From Mycolicibacterium flavescens (lineage in GTDB: Bacteria; Actinomycetota; Actinomycetes; Mycobacteriales; Mycobacteriaceae), in the NCBI GenBank assembly GCA_900637135.1, contig LR134353.1, positions 4,092,001 to 4,156,000 on the forward strand: a DNA stretch of 64,000 nt, in the 5' to 3' direction. The notes beneath the pieces are model-generated. The model was not told the origin of the DNA. It ran no database searches and saw only the letters and a program-made list of their open reading frames with translations. This document shows, piece after piece, positions 43,234-51,725 of this stretch. The translations under genes and the position numbers were made by a program. Within the stretch, counting starts at the first letter, position 1; every line of letters begins with the position of its first letter.

Positions 43234-44856
43234 TCAGTGATGGTGATGGTGGCCGTGGCCGTGGCCGTCGTCCTCCGGCTCCTCGGGCTTGTCGACCACC
43301 GCGGTCTCGGTCGTCAGCACCATACGGGCCACCGACGCCGCGTTGAGCACCGCCGAACGCGTGACCTTGACCGGGTCGACGACGCCGTCGGCCGCCAGAT
43401 CGCCGAAGGTGAGTGTCGCGGCGTTGAAGCCTTGTCCCGCAGGCAGATCCGCGACCTTGTTCACCACGACCGCGCCGTCCAGGCCGGCATTGGTGGCGAT
43501 CCAGTACAGCGGGGAACCGAGGGCGCGCGCGAACAACTCGACACCGAGACGCTCGTCGCCGGACAGGCTGTCACGCAGCCTCTCCAGCGCGCCGCGCGAC
43601 TGGAGCAGTGCCGCACCGCCACCGGCGATGACACCCTCTTCGACAGCGGCCTTGGCCGCCGCGACGGCGTCCTCCACTGCTTCCTTGCGCTTCTTCAGAT
43701 CGGTCTCGGTCGCGGCACCCACCTGGATGACGGCAACGCCGCCGGCCAGCTTGGCCAGCCGCTCCTCGAGCTTCTCGCGATCCCAGTCGGAATCGGAAGC
43801 CTCGATCTCGGAGCGCAGCTGCGCCTTTCGCGCCTCGATGGCCTCCTTGGTGCCGCCACCTTCGACGATCGTGGTGCTGTCCTTATCCACCACGACCCGC
43901 CGAGCGGTGCCCAGCACCTCGAGACCCACCTCGCGCAGCACCAGGCCGACGTCCGGATTGACGACCTCACCGCCGGTGACGATGGCGAGGTCGTCGAGGA
44001 ACGCCTTGCGGCGGTCGCCGAAGAACGGCGCCTTGACCGCAACGGCCTTCAGCGTCTTACGGATGGCGTTGACCACCAGCGTCGAGAGCGGTTCGCCTTC
44101 AACATCTTCGGCCACGATCAGCAGCGGCTTACCCGCCTCCGCGACCTTCTCCAGGAGCGGAAGCAGGTCGGGTAGCGAGCTGATCTTCTCGCGATGCAGC
44201 AACACCAGCGCGTCCTCGAGCACCGCCTCCTGGGCATCGAAGTCGGTGACGAAGTACGCCGAAAGGTAACCCTTGTCAAAGCCGACGCCGTCGGTCATCT
44301 CCAGGTAGGTCTCCAGCGTGGAGGATTCCTCGACGGAGACGACGCCGTCAGCGCCGACCTTCGTCATCGCCTCGCCGACCAGCTCGCCAACCGTCTCGTC
44401 ACGGGACGACACCGTCGCGACCTGGGCGATGGCGTTCTTCTCCGAGACCGGCGTGGCCGCGGCCAGCAAGGCCTCCGACACCGCGTCGGCGGCCTTGGCG
44501 ATGCCCGCGCCGAGCGCGATCGGGTTGGCGCCGGCGGCGACGTTGCGCAGCCCGCCCTTGACCAAGGCCTGCGCCAGCACAGTCGCGGTAGTGGTGCCGT
44601 CGCCGGTGACGTCGTTGGTCTTGGTGGCGACCGACTTGAGCAGCTGGGCCCCGAGGTTTTCGAACGGGTCCTCCAGGTCGATCTCACGGGCGATCGTCAC
44701 ACCGTCGTTGGTGATGGTCGGCCCGCCCCACGACTTGGCCAACACCACGTTCCTGCCGCGCGGCCCAAGGGTCACGCGCACCGCGTCGGCCAGCTTGTCC
44801 ACGCCGGCTTCCATTGCGCGGCGCGCAGTTTCGTTGAACTCAATCTGCTTACTCAT
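43234..44856 (-). CDS. groEL1: Chaperonin GroEL1 (His-rich C-terminus)
   Basis: A 540-residue Cpn60. ATP-site blocks (VTLGPRGRNVVLAKSWGGPTITNDG; DVTGDGTTTATVLAQ) are intact. The C-terminus ends DDGHGHGHHHHH instead of the Gly-Gly-Met repeat, the mark of mycobacterial GroEL1 (Rv3417c), the non-essential paralogue linked to groES and implicated in mycolate synthesis during biofilm growth. The His tail is natural. It follows groES after 93 bases that contain a long stem-loop, and is in the CIRCE-controlled transcript. Confidence 0.96.
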   Translation of the reverse strand: MSKQIEFNETARRAMEAGVDKLADAVRVTLGPRGRNVVLAKSWGGPTITNDGVTIAREIDLEDPFENLGAQLLKSVATKTNDVTGDGTTTATVLAQALVKGGLRNVAAGANPIALGAGIAKAADAVSEALLAAATPVSEKNAIAQVATVSSRDETVGELVGEAMTKVGADGVVSVEESSTLETYLEMTDGVGFDKGYLSAYFVTDFDAQEAVLEDALVLLHREKISSLPDLLPLLEKVAEAGKPLLIVAEDVEGEPLSTLVVNAIRKTLKAVAVKAPFFGDRRKAFLDDLAIVTGGEVVNPDVGLVLREVGLEVLGTARRVVVDKDSTTIVEGGGTKEAIEARKAQLRSEIEASDSDWDREKLEERLAKLAGGVAVIQVGAATETDLKKRKEAVEDAVAAAKAAVEEGVIAGGGAALLQSRGALERLRDSLSGDERLGVELFARALGSPLYWIATNAGLDGAVVVNKVADLPAGQGFNAATLTFGDLAADGVVDPVKVTRSAVLNAASVARMVLTTETAVVDKPEEPEDDGHGHGHHHHH

Positions 44857-44896
44857 AGGTGTCTTTCTTTGAGTCGCAATTCGCTATAGACGCATG

Positions 44897-44938
44897 CCGC
44901 CCCGGAAATCACCCGTGAGACGGGGATTCCCGGGGCGG
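44897..44938 (-). other. Intercistronic stem-loop between groES and groEL1
   Basis: The minus-strand RNA folds as CCGCCCCGG / CCGGGGCGG (9 bp), extended by a G-U pair, AATC/GATT and CCCGT/ACGGG around a CTC loop: about 19 pairs with one bulge in 42 bases. No U-tract follows. Likely an mRNA-processing or partial-termination element setting the GroES:GroEL1 ratio. Confidence 0.65.
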
Positions 44939-44949
44939 AACACGGGTGC

Positions 44950-45252
44950 TTACTTGTTGACGACGGCCAGCACGTCGCGTGCCGAGAGGATCAGGTACTC
45001 CTCGCCGTTGTACTTGATCTCGGTGCCGCCGTACTTGCTGTAGATGACGGTGTCGCCCTCGGAGACGTCCAGCGGGATGCGCTTCTCGCCGTCCTCGTCC
45101 CAGCGGCCGGGGCCAACTGCGACGACGGTGCCTTCCTGCGGCTTTTCCTTGGCGGTGTCGGGAATGACCAGACCGGATGCGGTCGTGGTCTCGGCCTCGT
45201 TGGCCTGAACGAGGATCTTGTCCTCGAGTGGCTTGATGTTCACGCTCGCCAC
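44950..45252 (-). CDS. groES: Co-chaperonin GroES
   Basis: A 100-residue Cpn10, nearly identical to Rv3418c from memory (VNIKPLEDKILVQANEAETTTASGLVIPDTAKEKPQEG; mobile loop at 17-35). It caps GroEL rings and is the bulk heat-shock partner. GTG 45252 is chosen: GGAGG lies 8 bases upstream and length then equals homologues; the frame opens five codons earlier. Upstream, about 130-155 bases away, is a CIRCE operator bound by HrcA. Confidence 0.96.
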   Translation of the reverse strand: MASVNIKPLEDKILVQANEAETTTASGLVIPDTAKEKPQEGTVVAVGPGRWDEDGEKRIPLDVSEGDTVIYSKYGGTEIKYNGEEYLILSARDVLAVVNK

Positions 45253-45381
45253 GATGGAGCCCTCCACTAGTTCGGGTGTCGATCCGGGTATCCGGATCTC
45301 TCAGTTACCAGGTGTTCGGCATGCGTCCGTGCCCACGCACCGTCGTCGCGGGTGCCGGCGCAGGGATTGGTCGCGTGCCAC

Positions 45382-45413
45382 CTAGCACTCTATACACGAG
45401 AGTGCTAGCACTC
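45382..45413 (-). promoter_or_regulatory. CIRCE (HrcA operator) with an extra half-site
   Basis: CTAGCACTC (45382-45390), nine bases, GAGTGCTAG (45400-45408) is a canonical CIRCE inverted repeat. A further CTAGCACTC follows at 45405-45413, sharing CTAG with the first copy. A -35-like TTGAGT and -10-like TATAGA flank or overlap it on the minus strand, so HrcA binding would block the groES promoter. Confidence 0.9.
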
Positions 45414-45433
45414 AAGGCCGGGTATCGACAAGA

Positions 45434-46459
45434 TCAGACCACTTGTGCCTGCACGACGGGCAGACCCGGATCGCTGGCCGCGTCCAGCGGGGAAGGCCGG
45501 GCCCCCGCAGCGATCAGGTGCGCCGCGAACGAGGCGATCATCGCGCCGTTGTCGGTGCACAGGCGTGGTCGCGGAATGCGCAGCGTCAGCCCGTTGGCGG
45601 CGCACCGCTCCTCGGCCAGCTCGCGCAGCCGCGAGTTCGCCGCCACGCCGCCGGCGATGAGCAGTGTGTCGACCCCCAAGGTGGTGCATGCCCGCACCGC
45701 CTTGAGCGTCAGCACGTCGGCGACCGCCTCCTGGAAGCCGGCCGCGACATCCGCCGTCGACGCTTCCGGGTGACTCTCGACGTAGCGGGCGACTGCGGTC
45801 TTGAGCCCCGAGAAGCTGAACGCGTACGGATCGTCGCGCGGGCCGGTCATGCCCCTCGGGAACACGATCGCGTCCCGGTCGCCCTCGCGGGCCAGTTCGT
45901 CGAGCACTTTGCCGCCGGGATAGCCCAGGCCCAGCAGGCGCGCCACCTTGTCGTAGGCCTCCCCTGCGGCGTCGTCGACGGTGCTGCCGAGTTCGACGAT
46001 CGGCTCGCCGAGTGATCGCACGTGCAGCAGGTTGGTGTGCCCGCCCGAGACAAGCAGACCGATGCTCTCCGGCAGCGGGCCGTGGTCGTAGACGTCGGCG
46101 GCCAGGTGCCCGCCCAGGTGGTTGACGGCGTAGAACGGGACCTGCCACGCCGCCGAATAGGCCTTGGCCGCAGCCACTCCCACCAGCAGGGCACCCGCCA
46201 GGCCCGGCCCGATCGTCGCGGCGACGACGTCGGGTCTGGTCACGTCGGCCGCCTGCAGCGCGCGGTGCATCGTCGGGCCCAGCGCCTCCAGGTGCGCGCG
46301 GGACGCGATCTCAGGAACGACGCCGCCGAACCGGGCGTGTTCGTCGACGCTGGACGCGACCTCGTCGGCCAGCAGCTGCACCGAACCGTCGGCCCCCAAT
46401 TCGGCAATGCCGACGCCGGTTTCGTCGCAGGAGCTCTCGATGGCCAGGATGATCGTCAT
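45434..46459 (-). CDS. tsaD: tRNA N6-threonylcarbamoyladenosine transferase TsaD
   Basis: A 341-residue Kae1/TsaD, counterpart of Rv3419c. It transfers the threonylcarbamoyl group to A37 of ANN-decoding tRNAs. ASKHA fold with MTIILAIESSCDETG, the iron ligands in NHLGGHLAA, VSGGHTNLL, GYPGGKVLDEL and CTDNGAMIA. ATG 46459 overlaps the rimI stop as ATGA. Last gene of the tsaE-tsaB-rimI-tsaD cluster; groES follows after its own promoter. Confidence 0.96.
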   Translation of the reverse strand: MTIILAIESSCDETGVGIAELGADGSVQLLADEVASSVDEHARFGGVVPEIASRAHLEALGPTMHRALQAADVTRPDVVAATIGPGLAGALLVGVAAAKAYSAAWQVPFYAVNHLGGHLAADVYDHGPLPESIGLLVSGGHTNLLHVRSLGEPIVELGSTVDDAAGEAYDKVARLLGLGYPGGKVLDELAREGDRDAIVFPRGMTGPRDDPYAFSFSGLKTAVARYVESHPEASTADVAAGFQEAVADVLTLKAVRACTTLGVDTLLIAGGVAANSRLRELAEERCAANGLTLRIPRPRLCTDNGAMIASFAAHLIAAGARPSPLDAASDPGLPVVQAQVV

Positions 46460-46908
46460 GTCGGGTCTCGCCGCATCGTATAGGCGTCGGCGCCGCTGGC
46501 CCGGTAATAGCGTTTGCGCAGCCCCACATTGGTGAAGCCGAAACTCTCGTACATCTTGATCGCCGCTTCGTTGTCGGTGCGAACCTCGAGGAACACGCAC
46601 CCGCCCGAGGCGTGGTCGAGCAACTCGGCCAGCATGCGCTTGCCGATCCCCTGGCCCCGGTAGGCGGGGTCTACGCCGATGGTGTGGATCTCGTATTCGT
46701 AGGGCTTCTTTCGGCCGAGGCGGGCGATACCGGCGTATCCGACGAGCTTGTCCTGATCGCGTGCGGCGACGTAGCGGATGTGCTTGGCGGCGAGTTCGGC
46801 GAGGAAGGCGCGCTCGGGCCACGGATCGTCGCCGTCGAACAGCTGGGCCTCCAGCTCGGCGCATCTGGCCGCATCCGACGGCTTCAACGGCCCGTACTCG
46901 ATGCTCAT
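46456..46908 (-). CDS. rimI: Ribosomal-protein-S18-alanine N-acetyltransferase RimI-like
   Basis: A 150-residue GNAT acetyltransferase, counterpart of Rv3420c. The acetyl-CoA pyrophosphate loop is PAYRGQGIGKRML (about 81-93), and FLEVRTDNEAAIKMYESFGF is the conserved C-terminal block. RimI acetylates N-terminal residues, classically of ribosomal protein S18. It lies between tsaB and tsaD with ATGA overlaps at both ends. The much longer in-frame extension to 47625 crosses tsaB and is rejected. Confidence 0.94.
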   Translation of the reverse strand: MSIEYGPLKPSDAARCAELEAQLFDGDDPWPERAFLAELAAKHIRYVAARDQDKLVGYAGIARLGRKKPYEYEIHTIGVDPAYRGQGIGKRMLAELLDHASGGCVFLEVRTDNEAAIKMYESFGFTNVGLRKRYYRASGADAYTMRRDPT

Positions 46909-47522
46909 CGCTTGGCCACCGACGGTTTGGCGTCGGGCCGGCGTAAATACAGCGGGACGAGCGGGGCAGGTTCGGCGTTCCAGTCCGCCACTACTCGCAC
47001 CAACCCCGACGCGGTCGGATACACCGGAGCCTGGCGCGGCAGGTCGAACAGCGCCGCGTGCTCGGGTGACCCGGCGACCGCCGTGGCGCCTGGTGGCACG
47101 TCCGCGGCTGCGCAGACGGCGGGTCCGTCGGTGCGCGCCCCGTCGCGGTAGCGCGCCCAGTAGACCTCTCGACGGCGCGCGTCCGTCACCACGAGCACGT
47201 CGCCGACGGTGTCCACACCGATCGCATCCAGGCTGCAGACGCCGTGGACCGGGATGTCCAGCGCGTGCCCGTAGGCGGCGGCGGTCGCCATCCCGACGCG
47301 CAGGCCGGTGAACGGTCCCGGGCCACACCCGACGACCACCGCGTCCAATTCGTCGACACCGAGCCCCGCGTCGGCCAGCGCGGCCACTGCATTCGGGGTG
47401 AGCTGCTCGGCGTGCGCCCGAGCGTCTACCGTCACCCGCTCGGCGAGCACCTGCACTCCGTCGAGACGGACCACGCCCGCCGTCACCGCGGGTGTCGCGG
47501 TGTCGATGGCCAGTACGTTCAC
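46905..47522 (-). CDS. tsaB: t6A biosynthesis dimerisation protein TsaB
   Basis: A 205-residue ASKHA-fold protein, counterpart of Rv3421c. VLAIDTATPAVTAGV at the N-terminus and VVGCGPGPFTGLRVGMATAAAYGHAL (near 66) are hallmark TsaB blocks. It dimerises with TsaD and scaffolds TsaE. GTG 47522 overlaps the tsaE stop as GTGA and is preferred; GTG 47540 would add six residues. Confidence 0.93.
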   Translation of the reverse strand: MNVLAIDTATPAVTAGVVRLDGVQVLAERVTVDARAHAEQLTPNAVAALADAGLGVDELDAVVVGCGPGPFTGLRVGMATAAAYGHALDIPVHGVCSLDAIGVDTVGDVLVVTDARRREVYWARYRDGARTDGPAVCAAADVPPGATAVAGSPEHAALFDLPRQAPVYPTASGLVRVVADWNAEPAPLVPLYLRRPDAKPSVAKR

Positions 47523-47986
47523 GCCTTGCTCCACTCCCACACCGCGGTGCGGACCTCGGTGTCGCGGGCACGCTCGAGCCGCACGTCGAGGTGGCTGTCG
47601 GAGAGCCGTTCGGCCAGCCCCTCACCCCATTCGACGACCACGACGGCGTCGTCGAGATCGGTGTCCAGGTCCAGCGAGTCGAGTTCGGCGAGCAGGTCGA
47701 CCGACGGGTGGTCGAGGAGCCGATACATGTCGACGTGGATCATGGCCGGCGCACCCGATCGGCGCGCCCGGTGTACGCGTGCCAGCACGAAGGTCGGCGA
47801 GATCACCGGGCCCTCCACCTCCATCGCCTGAGCAATACCCTTGGCCAGCACCGTCTTTCCCGCACCGAGCGGTCCGGAGAGGACGACGACGTCGCCCGCG
47901 TGCAGTTGTCTACCGAGTTCGGCGCCGAGCGCGACGGTGTCCTCTGCGGTCGACAGTTCGGCCGTACCCGAGCTGCGTTCACCCAT
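47519..47986 (-). CDS. tsaE: t6A biosynthesis ATPase TsaE
   Basis: A 155-residue P-loop ATPase, counterpart of Rv3422c. Walker A is GPLGAGKTVLAKG (about 39-51), with SPTFVLARVH and MIHVDMYRL as the next conserved blocks and VVVEWGEGLAERL near the C-terminus. It drives turnover of the TsaBD complex. It overlaps the upstream hydrolase gene by eight bases. Confidence 0.95.
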   Translation of the reverse strand: MGERSSGTAELSTAEDTVALGAELGRQLHAGDVVVLSGPLGAGKTVLAKGIAQAMEVEGPVISPTFVLARVHRARRSGAPAMIHVDMYRLLDHPSVDLLAELDSLDLDTDLDDAVVVVEWGEGLAERLSDSHLDVRLERARDTEVRTAVWEWSKA

Positions 47987-49100
47987 TGTGGCGGACCTTC
48001 TCGCGCACCCGCCTCGTCAACGCGACGAGCTTGGACGGTGTCGCGCGTTCGACGAGTCGGACCAGTGCCTCGTTGATCGCCTCGGGTTGTTCGAGTTGGA
48101 CGAGATGTCCAGCGCCGCCGACGATCACCACTTGCGCCTTCGGCAGAACCGCGGCCATGGCCTGCGAGTACTCCATCGGCGTCAGCAGGTCGCGGTCGCC
48201 GCACGCGATCAGGGTCGGCACCTTGGCCAGCGTGGTCAGGCCGTCGATCTCGTTGTGCACCTCCAGCGCGTGCAGGAATTCGACGAGCGTCGCGATCGGA
48301 GTGTCGTGCATCATCCGTTCCGAGAACGCCACGACGCTCGGGCTGATCTTCTCGTCGCCGTAGGACGCGGCGCGCAGGATCGGCGCGATCACCGACTTCG
48401 CGGCGCCGCGGGTTCGGTGCACCATCTTGGGCGCGTACCGGACCGCGAATCGGGCCGCCTCCAGTGCCGGGTTCTTCAGGATCTCACCGAGTGGCGAGCG
48501 CGAAACCCCTTCGGCGGCAGAGGCGATGATCGCGGCGCCGACGATCCGCTTCGGATAGTGGTGCGGGAACTGGCGCGCGTGCGACAGTACGGTCATCCCG
48601 CCCATCGAGTGGCCGACCAGCACCACAGGGCCACGCGGAACCACGACCGCCAGCACAGCCTCGAGATCCTGCCCGAGCTGGGCCACCGTATAGGTCTCCG
48701 GCGGCGCCTCGTCGGACTGACCGTGTCCGCGCTGGTCGTAGAACACCATCCGGACCTGGGGTCCCCACTGCTCGGTGAGCCTGACGCGCTGAAAGTAGAA
48801 GGCGCCCATGCACAGACAGAATCCGTGCGCGAACACCACCGTCAGCGGCGCGTCTTGCGGGCCGACCTCGCGGACCGCCAGCGACACGCCGTCGGGTGTG
48901 GTGACGACGGAGCTGCGGTCGGCGTCGAGGAGTACGAAATCCTCGTCCTTGTAGTGGTCTACGGTGTCGAGTCGACGCCGCAGCGAGCGCGCCGCCGACA
49001 TTCCCGCCGCGCTGCCGACCGCGGTCAGGCCGGCTGCGCCCGCGAGCCAGCGCCCGTTCGCGTTGCGGCGGCGGCGCGGAATCGGAATCTCGTTGTCCAT
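47979..49100 (-). CDS. Alpha/beta hydrolase inserted in the alr-tsa operon
   Basis: A 373-residue alpha/beta hydrolase. An N-terminal basic-then-hydrophobic segment (RRRRNANGRWLAGAAGLTAVGSAAG, about 9-33) looks like a membrane anchor or signal. Nucleophile elbow is GHSMGG, oxyanion HGFCLCMG, acid near CGDRDLLTP, and His in GAGHLVQLEQP. All triad residues are present. ATG 49100 overlaps the alr TGA by one base. From memory, M. tuberculosis has tsaE next to alr without it, so this is a lineage difference. Substrate unknown. Confidence 0.87.
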   Translation of the reverse strand: MDNEIPIPRRRRNANGRWLAGAAGLTAVGSAAGMSAARSLRRRLDTVDHYKDEDFVLLDADRSSVVTTPDGVSLAVREVGPQDAPLTVVFAHGFCLCMGAFYFQRVRLTEQWGPQVRMVFYDQRGHGQSDEAPPETYTVAQLGQDLEAVLAVVVPRGPVVLVGHSMGGMTVLSHARQFPHHYPKRIVGAAIIASAAEGVSRSPLGEILKNPALEAARFAVRYAPKMVHRTRGAAKSVIAPILRAASYGDEKISPSVVAFSERMMHDTPIATLVEFLHALEVHNEIDGLTTLAKVPTLIACGDRDLLTPMEYSQAMAAVLPKAQVVIVGGAGHLVQLEQPEAINEALVRLVERATPSKLVALTRRVREKVRHNG

Positions 49101-50266
49101 CAAGATGTCTTGTCCATCGATCCGGTGTAGGTCCGCACAAAGCGGCCACGCGGGCTGGTCACGACCTCGTAGTTGATGGTGCCGAGCAGGTCGGCCCACT
49201 CCTGGGTAGTCGGCTCATCGTGGGTGCCCGGCCCGAAGAGGATCGCGTCGTCACCTTCTGCGGCCCCGCCTTCCGGTCCGAGGTCCACGACGAACTGGTC
49301 CATGCAGATCCGGCCGACGTTGCGGCACCGCCTGCCGTTGATCATCACGTCGATGCGGTTGCTCAGCGGGCGGAACACCCCGTCGGCGTACCCGACGGGC
49401 AAGAGCGCCACGGTGGTGTCACGATCGGCGACCCAGGTGTGCCCGTAGGACACGCCTTCGCCCGCGCGCAGCGAACGGACCAGCGCCACAGGGCATTTCA
49501 AGGTCATCGCCGGACGCAGACCCATGTCCCCGCGCTCGGGTATCGGGGTCTGGCCGTACACCGCGATACCGACGCGCACCAGGTCCATGCCCAGGTCTGG
49601 CCGTGTCATCGCAGCCGGGCTGTTGCTCAGGTGGGTGATCTCGAACTGCACACCCTGTTCGGCCGCGTAGGTCCGCATCTCGGTGAGCCGCTGCGCCTGT
49701 ATGCCGTTGAGCGGATCGTCGGGCCGGTCACCGTGCACGAGGTGCGACATCAGCCCCCGTACGCTGATCGCTCCGGCGGCCTGCGCCCGCTCGACCGCCG
49801 CGATCATCGCCGGGTAGTCGTCACGACCGACGCCGTTGCGGCTCAGCCCGGTGTCGACCTTGACGGTCACCGAGGCACTGCGCCCGGTCCGTGCGACGGC
49901 GTCGAGCAGTTCGTCGAGTTGGCGCACCGACGACACCGCGATCTGCACGTCGGCGGCCAGCGCGGGCGCGAAGTCGGTGCCCGGCGGATGCAGCCAGGCC
50001 AGCACCGGAGCGGTGATGCCGTCCCCGCGCAGCGCCAACGCCTCGGCGACGGTCGCCACCCCGAGTTCGGTGGCGCCCGCGGCGAGCGCGACCCGGCTCA
50101 CCTGGGTGGCGCCGTGTCCGTATCCGTCGGCCTTGACGACGACCATCACCTGCGCAGTGCCCGCGAGGTCGCGCAGCAGCCGCACATTGTGGGCGATCGC
50201 GTCGAGGTCGACCACCGCCTGGGGGGCCGCGGTCGCGGTCGGCGTCGTCAGCTCGGTCGTGTGCAT
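49100..50266 (-). CDS. alr: Alanine racemase
   Basis: A 388-residue fold-III PLP enzyme, counterpart of Rv3423c, making D-alanine for peptidoglycan. PLP-Lys45 is in VVVKADGYGHG; the second catalytic base Tyr is in GVSYGHTW; CMDQFVVDLG is conserved near the C-terminus. The target of D-cycloserine. Starts 51 bases after the gadB stop and overlaps the hydrolase start by one base. Confidence 0.96.
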   Translation of the reverse strand: MHTTELTTPTATAAPQAVVDLDAIAHNVRLLRDLAGTAQVMVVVKADGYGHGATQVSRVALAAGATELGVATVAEALALRGDGITAPVLAWLHPPGTDFAPALAADVQIAVSSVRQLDELLDAVARTGRSASVTVKVDTGLSRNGVGRDDYPAMIAAVERAQAAGAISVRGLMSHLVHGDRPDDPLNGIQAQRLTEMRTYAAEQGVQFEITHLSNSPAAMTRPDLGMDLVRVGIAVYGQTPIPERGDMGLRPAMTLKCPVALVRSLRAGEGVSYGHTWVADRDTTVALLPVGYADGVFRPLSNRIDVMINGRRCRNVGRICMDQFVVDLGPEGGAAEGDDAILFGPGTHDEPTTQEWADLLGTINYEVVTSPRGRFVRTYTGSMDKTS

Positions 50267-50317
50267 CGTCGTTTCACCACGGCCGATTGTCCCAGACGAC
50301 GGCCGGGGGCCCGACGG

Positions 50318-51700
50318 TCAGTGCGCGAATGGCTGGATCTGGTTGAAGTGGCCGCGCGGTTTGAGCTCGTCGAGGTGGGAGAGCGCGGTGACCATGTCGT
50401 CGTGCAGCGCTCGGGCCAGGTCCGCCGAGAACCCCTCCCGCACGACGATGCGCAGCATCGTGACATCGGTGGCGCCCTCCGGCATCGTGTAGGCGGGTAC
50501 CTGCCAGCCGAACGCGCGCAGGCCCTGCGAGATGTCGAACTCCGTGTAACCGAAATCGCCGGCGAGCTTGAAACTCACCACCGGGATCGCCGATCCGTCG
50601 GCGACGACCTCGAAGTGTTCGCTTTCGCGCAGTTGGTCACCAAGCCACCGCGCAGTTTGCGAAAGCGACTGCATCACTTGTGAATAGCCCCCACGGCCGA
50701 GCCGCAGGAAGTTGTAGTACTGCCCGACGACCTGGTTGCCGGGCCGGGAGAAGTTCAACGTGAACGTTGGCATGTCGCCGCCGAGATAGTTCACGTGAAA
50801 GACCAGGCCCTCGGGCAGGTACTCGGCACTTCGCCACACCACGAAGCCGATCCCGGGATAGGTCAGGCCGTACTTGTGGCCGCTGACGTTGATCGACACC
50901 ACACGCGGAAGCCGGAAGTCCCATTCCAGGTCCGGATGCAGGAACGGCACCACGAAGCCGCCGCTGGCGGCATCCACGTGGACCGGGATATCCAGGCCGC
51001 CGTCCGCGGCGAGTTTGTCGAGCACCGCGCAGATCTCACCGATGGGTTCCAGCTCCCCGGTGTAGGTGGTGCCGAGAATCGCCACCACACCGATGGTGTC
51101 CTCGTCGATGTTCTCGAGCACCTGCTCGGGTGTGATGACGTAGCGGTCCTCGGCCATCGGCAGGTATCGCGCCTCGACGTCGAAGTAGCGGCAGAACTTC
51201 TCCCAGACCACCTGGACATTGGCGCCCATCACCAGGTTCGGTGTGCGCCCCTTCCACTTGTCGCCGACGCGGTCTCGCCACCGCCACTTCATCGCGAGCC
51301 CGGCCAGCATCACCGCCTCGCTGGAACCGATGGTCGAGACACCAATCGCACTCGACGGGTCGTCGTCGCGCAGCCCTTCGGCGTGGAACAGATCGGCCAC
51401 CATGCATACGCACCGCTGCTCGATCGCGGCGGTCGCCGGGTACTCGTCCTTGTCGATCATGTTCTTGTCGAACGTCTCGGCCATCAGCCGTTCGGCCTGC
51501 GGGTCCATCCACGTCGTGACGAACGTGGCCAGGTTCAGCCGGGAACTGCCGTCGAGCATCAGTTCGTCGTGGATGAACCGGTACGCGGCATCGGGATCCA
51601 TCGCATCGTCGGGCAACCGCAGCGACGGCACCGGCGCCATCGCCAGCCGTCCGGTGTAGGCGGGGGCAACCTGCGGCGCGTGAGGACGCGTGGGCGACAT
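50318..51700 (-). CDS. gadB: Glutamate decarboxylase GadB
   Basis: A 460-residue group II PLP decarboxylase, equal in length to Rv3432c. PLP-Lys is in INVSGHKYGL (about 275), HVDAASGGFV precedes it, and STIGSSEAVMLAGLAMKWRWR is the conserved N-terminal block. It converts glutamate to GABA and consumes a proton, aiding acid tolerance and the GABA shunt. No GadC antiporter is adjacent. 25 bases separate it from nnrD. Confidence 0.95.
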   Translation of the reverse strand: MSPTRPHAPQVAPAYTGRLAMAPVPSLRLPDDAMDPDAAYRFIHDELMLDGSSRLNLATFVTTWMDPQAERLMAETFDKNMIDKDEYPATAAIEQRCVCMVADLFHAEGLRDDDPSSAIGVSTIGSSEAVMLAGLAMKWRWRDRVGDKWKGRTPNLVMGANVQVVWEKFCRYFDVEARYLPMAEDRYVITPEQVLENIDEDTIGVVAILGTTYTGELEPIGEICAVLDKLAADGGLDIPVHVDAASGGFVVPFLHPDLEWDFRLPRVVSINVSGHKYGLTYPGIGFVVWRSAEYLPEGLVFHVNYLGGDMPTFTLNFSRPGNQVVGQYYNFLRLGRGGYSQVMQSLSQTARWLGDQLRESEHFEVVADGSAIPVVSFKLAGDFGYTEFDISQGLRAFGWQVPAYTMPEGATDVTMLRIVVREGFSADLARALHDDMVTALSHLDELKPRGHFNQIQPFAH

Positions 51701-51725
51701 GGGATTTCCTCTCGTTACAACTGGC

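Noticed and set aside
43234..43260. His-rich GroEL C-terminus as an engineered affinity tag
   Set aside because: The DDGHGHGHHHHH ending is the natural signature of mycobacterial GroEL1.
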